Part shown: one piece after another, positions 61,837 to 64,000 of the stretch | How the letters are laid out: each line of letters starts with the position of its first letter | Numbering within the stretch: the first letter of the stretch is position 1 | Origin: Planococcus circulans | Lineage (GTDB): Bacteria; Bacillota; Bacilli; Bacillales_A; Planococcaceae | NCBI RefSeq assembly: GCF_020023385.1 | Contig: NZ_JAIQCL010000001.1 | Span: forward strand, 620,001-684,000 | Direction: 5' to 3' | Length of the DNA stretch: 64,000 bases | Notes under the pieces: generated by a model | Told to the model about the DNA's origin: nothing | Database searches by the model: none | What the model saw: the letters and a program-made list of their open reading frames with translations, nothing else | Position numbers and translations under genes: made by a program

Positions 61837-62562
61837 TTATGCCTCCCTGCGTTTAAAGGCAATCGGCTCATTGGCCGGAATGTCTTCTTCTTCGTTCATT
61901 GGTGAGATTGCACCTAGTACAGGAATCCCCAAAACATCCTGAATGTCCTTTTCGCCTCTGAGTGTCGTATCCAGATACTGCAAAATCATTGCGATGGCTG
62001 CACCGATCAGAAGACCGACAATTGCGCCCAGCAAAATATTCAGTGGAGGATTTGGCGATACCGGTGTTTGATTTTCCATAACTACAGCCGGTGACAAAAT
62101 TGAAACATTGTCGACGTTCATCAATTCCATAATTTCCACTTCGAAAATTTGCGCGGTTTGGTTTGCGATTTCAACAGCTACTGCAGGGTCTACATCCTCT
62201 GCTATGATATTGAGCAGCTGTGAGCTTTCCGCAAATTCGACGGTCACTTTATTCTGCAACTCTTCATAAGACATATCCAAGCCCATTCGGCTGATTACTT
62301 GTTCAAGTATCACCGGACTCGTTATGATTTCGCTGTATGTACCGACCAATTGCAAATCGGTTTCTATACTTTGCGTGTTCAGCCCCGCTTCATTCTGCTG
62401 CTGACTGATCAGAAGTTGTGCAGATGTTTGATAGATGGGCGTAATCAGGTAATACGATATCAATGCCGTGATGATCATGAATGCGATAGTAATAGCCAGG
62501 ATCAAGCGAATCCGATTTTTTAAAATAAGATAAACTTCACGTAGGCTGATGGTTTCTATCAT
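61837..62562 (-). CDS. Wzz/CapA-type chain-length regulator (second copy)
   Basis: 241 residues from the ATG at 62562 (AAAGGAGGG upstream). N-terminal helix (about 18-42, LILAITIAFMIITALISYYL), extracellular Wzz region, second helix LNILLGAIVGLLIGAAIAMIL after the Pro-rich VSPNPP. Parallels the 9918-10706 protein residue for residue in layout (ETDLQLVGTYSEIITSPVI versus the corresponding DTNLQLIGTYNVIIKSPAI). Activator of the adjacent kinase. Confidence 0.92.
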   Translation of the reverse strand: MIETISLREVYLILKNRIRLILAITIAFMIITALISYYLITPIYQTSAQLLISQQQNEAGLNTQSIETDLQLVGTYSEIITSPVILEQVISRMGLDMSYEELQNKVTVEFAESSQLLNIIAEDVDPAVAVEIANQTAQIFEVEIMELMNVDNVSILSPAVVMENQTPVSPNPPLNILLGAIVGLLIGAAIAMILQYLDTTLRGEKDIQDVLGIPVLGAISPMNEEEDIPANEPIAFKRREA

Positions 62563-62680
62563 TTCGCCATCCCTCCTTTCAATTAAATATGCATTACCGT
62601 CTTTAAGCGGCCGCACCTAATCGGAAATTGATTATTTTCTGCGATTGATCTAGCTTACATTTCTCTATCCACTCAGCTAT

Positions 62681-62709
62681 GGGACATCAATTTGAGTGAT
62701 TGATGTCCC
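62681..62709. repeat. Perfect 11-bp inverted repeat in the exopolysaccharide operon
   Basis: GGGACATCAAT (62681-62691) and ATTGATGTCCC (62699-62709) with a 7-nt spacer, between the sugar transferase and Wzz genes. No T-run follows on the minus strand, so it is not an ordinary terminator; a processing hairpin or operator is possible. Confidence 0.6.
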
Positions 62710-62838
62710 ATGTTTTGAGCCTATAGCCCACTGTCATTGGCGATCAATATATATAAGTTCCATGTGCCGAATGCCCATGGATCAACCAATGAATGATCAA
62801 GTCACAACCGATCTATCTTACCGATTTCTCACTTTCCT

Positions 62839-63552
62839 TCAATAGGCGTCTTTTGAACCGAACAGCACCAGAATCGTTTTGAATATCAGTTTAATGTCCA
62901 TCATTGTATTTCGATTGCGGATGTAATCCAAATCCATCTCGACCCATTCCTGAAAACTGATATTGCTTCTTCCGTTAACTTGCCAAAAACAAGTTAATCC
63001 TGGAGTTACGCTGATTCGCTGCTTTTCATAATTCGTGTACTGGGCCACTTCGTCAGGCAAAGCGGGTCTTGGTCCGACTATGCTCATGTCCCCCTTTAGC
63101 ACATTGACCAATTGAGGCAATTCATCGATGCTTGTTTTTCTGATGAACTTCCCAATTTTTGTAATCCTTGGGTCGCTTTTGATTTTGAACACCGGTCCTG
63201 ATGCTTCATTCTGCTGCAGCAAAGAGGCTTTCAGATCTTCCGCATTGCAGACCATGGATCGGAACTTATACATATCAAAGGATCTGCCATGTTTGCCGAC
63301 TCGTTTCTGCTTGAAGAATACTGGACCCTGAGGATCCTCCATTTTAATCATCAGGCCGACAATCAGGAACAGCGGAATTAACAGAATCAGCCCCACTAAC
63401 GAACCGGCGATATCCAGAAAGCGTTTCGTATACAAATAACCATTGCTGGTATTGGTTTTTACGCTTTCAAACACCATTTCGCTGTACCTTGTATTGATAT
63501 TCATCTTTTCTTTTTCAGGAGCGGACACTGACATTTGAATCACCACTTTCAT
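62839..63552 (-). CDS. Exopolysaccharide initiating sugar-phosphate transferase
   Basis: 237 residues (ATG at 63552 with AGGA 7 nt upstream; ATG at 63534 also possible). Bacterial sugar transferase: one membrane helix (about 46-68), then KRFLDIAGSLVGL, GPVFFKQKRVGKHG, FDMYKFRSM, KIGKFIRKTSIDELPQLVNVL and the MSIVGPRPALP signature. It loads the first sugar phosphate onto undecaprenyl phosphate. The operon order Ugd, transferase, Wzz, kinase is coherent for polysaccharide synthesis. Confidence 0.93.
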   Translation of the reverse strand: MKVVIQMSVSAPEKEKMNINTRYSEMVFESVKTNTSNGYLYTKRFLDIAGSLVGLILLIPLFLIVGLMIKMEDPQGPVFFKQKRVGKHGRSFDMYKFRSMVCNAEDLKASLLQQNEASGPVFKIKSDPRITKIGKFIRKTSIDELPQLVNVLKGDMSIVGPRPALPDEVAQYTNYEKQRISVTPGLTCFWQVNGRSNISFQEWVEMDLDYIRNRNTMMDIKLIFKTILVLFGSKDAY

Positions 63553-63571
63553 CTAAAATTCCTATTATTGA

Positions 63572-64000
63572 TCAAATGGACGTTGCCTCAATCAATTTGG
63601 CTGCAGCAGGCCTGCCGATTGAATGATATTCGACCCCATTGTTTTCCATCGCTTCTAACGTGAAACAATTTCTTCCGTCAATAACAAGTGGTTTCGCCAT
63701 TTTACTGAACACTGTCAGCTCAACATTCTTGATTTCATCCCAATCGGTTAAGATCAACGCAGCATCACTTCCTTCTATCGCTTCATCAATAGAGTCAGCA
63801 TAACGAACCAGTGGATTCAGCATGGATTTTGCATTGTTCATCGCAACCGGATCATAAGCAATAACATCTGCTCCCTGCTTGATCAATTCTTCGGTAACCA
63901 GTATAGAAGCGGATTCCCGCATATCATCTGTATTCGGTTTAAAAGCAAGGCCCAACACAGCAATTTTTTTACCGGAAATATCAGGAAGACAGCTGTTCAA
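63572..64000 (-). CDS. UDP-glucose 6-dehydrogenase, C-terminal part (cut by window edge)
   Basis: 142 codons are visible; the gene continues beyond base 64000. The C-terminal UDP-binding domain is present: KKIAVLGLAFKPNTDDMRESASI is characteristic of UDP-glucose dehydrogenase (TuaD/Ugd type), followed by VIAYDPVAM, ALILTDWDEIKN and VIDGRN. The catalytic Cys region lies outside the window. It supplies UDP-glucuronate for the polymer. Unlike the homologue at 6240 this part shows the normal family motifs. Confidence 0.88.
   Translation of the reverse strand: MNSCLPDISGKKIAVLGLAFKPNTDDMRESASILVTEELIKQGADVIAYDPVAMNNAKSMLNPLVRYADSIDEAIEGSDAALILTDWDEIKNVELTVFSKMAKPLVIDGRNCFTLEAMENNGVEYHSIGRPAAAKLIEATSI

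Overview
The window looks like chromosomal DNA of a Gram-positive, low-to-moderate GC member of the Bacillales. A Planococcaceae-type organism (Planococcus, Planomicrobium or Sporosarcina-like) is the best guess. The reasons are strong AGGAGG-type ribosome sites, a ComK homologue, a KinB/LytS-like sensor kinase, SecA2 beside an S-layer (SLAP) assembly protein, a class D sortase, GlpP-controlled glp genes and NifS beside nadBCA. The genus is inferred from gene content, not shown by any marker gene. No rRNA, tRNA, CRISPR, transposase or prophage gene was seen.

Layout. 1-4.8 kb (minus): a LacI-regulated catabolic operon (LacI, HisD-like dehydrogenase, GntP-type permease, 3-hydroxyacyl-CoA dehydrogenase cut by the left edge) with a promoter and operator between lacI and the hisD-like gene. 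4.9-6.0 kb: a lipoprotein and a small unknown. 6.2-14.9 kb (minus): a giant double-kinase hybrid histidine kinase and an OmpR-type regulator, followed by a Wzz/tyrosine-kinase pair and three sugar-nucleotide or polysaccharide genes. Those three are open but have lost catalytic residues or half of a domain. 15-27.6 kb: mostly single genes, including a MetX-like hydrolase, a diguanylate cyclase, a TANGO2/NRDE protein, an SMP-30 protein, AraC and SRPBCC proteins, UvsE, a sensor kinase, a sigma factor and ComK. It ends in a noncoding block holding four tandem copies of a 124-bp structured repeat. 27.8-31.9 kb: a TetR regulator and RND efflux pump with a clear promoter and operator. 32-39.5 kb: cell-surface genes (LysM polysaccharide deacetylase, acidic sortase substrate plus sortase D, zinc-ribbon HtrA-like protease, secreted coiled-coil protein). 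39.7-43 kb: secA2 and its SLAP partner. 43.1-47.8 kb: nifS diverging from nadBCA. 48-51.3 kb: small membrane proteins and a subtilisin. 51.5-56.5 kb (minus): glpP-glpF-glpK-glpD with two antiterminator leaders and a CcpA cre site. 56.5-61 kb: housekeeping singletons and a DUF2157/GDYXXLXY pair. 61.1-64 kb (minus): the end of a second, apparently intact exopolysaccharide locus (Ugd, sugar transferase, Wzz, tyrosine kinase).

The most unusual material is as follows. (1) The 6.2-14.9 kb locus: the first kinase module of its sensor has Asn where the phospho-accepting His should be, and three enzymes downstream have lost their active sites yet stay in frame. This suggests a decayed or repurposed polysaccharide/signalling system. 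(2) A family of exactly 21-bp-period repeats, six units each, at two unlinked sites (31980-32093 and 47859-47973), each lying between the facing terminators of convergent genes. (3) The 124-bp tandem structured repeats at 26.6-27.1 kb with degenerate relatives just upstream.
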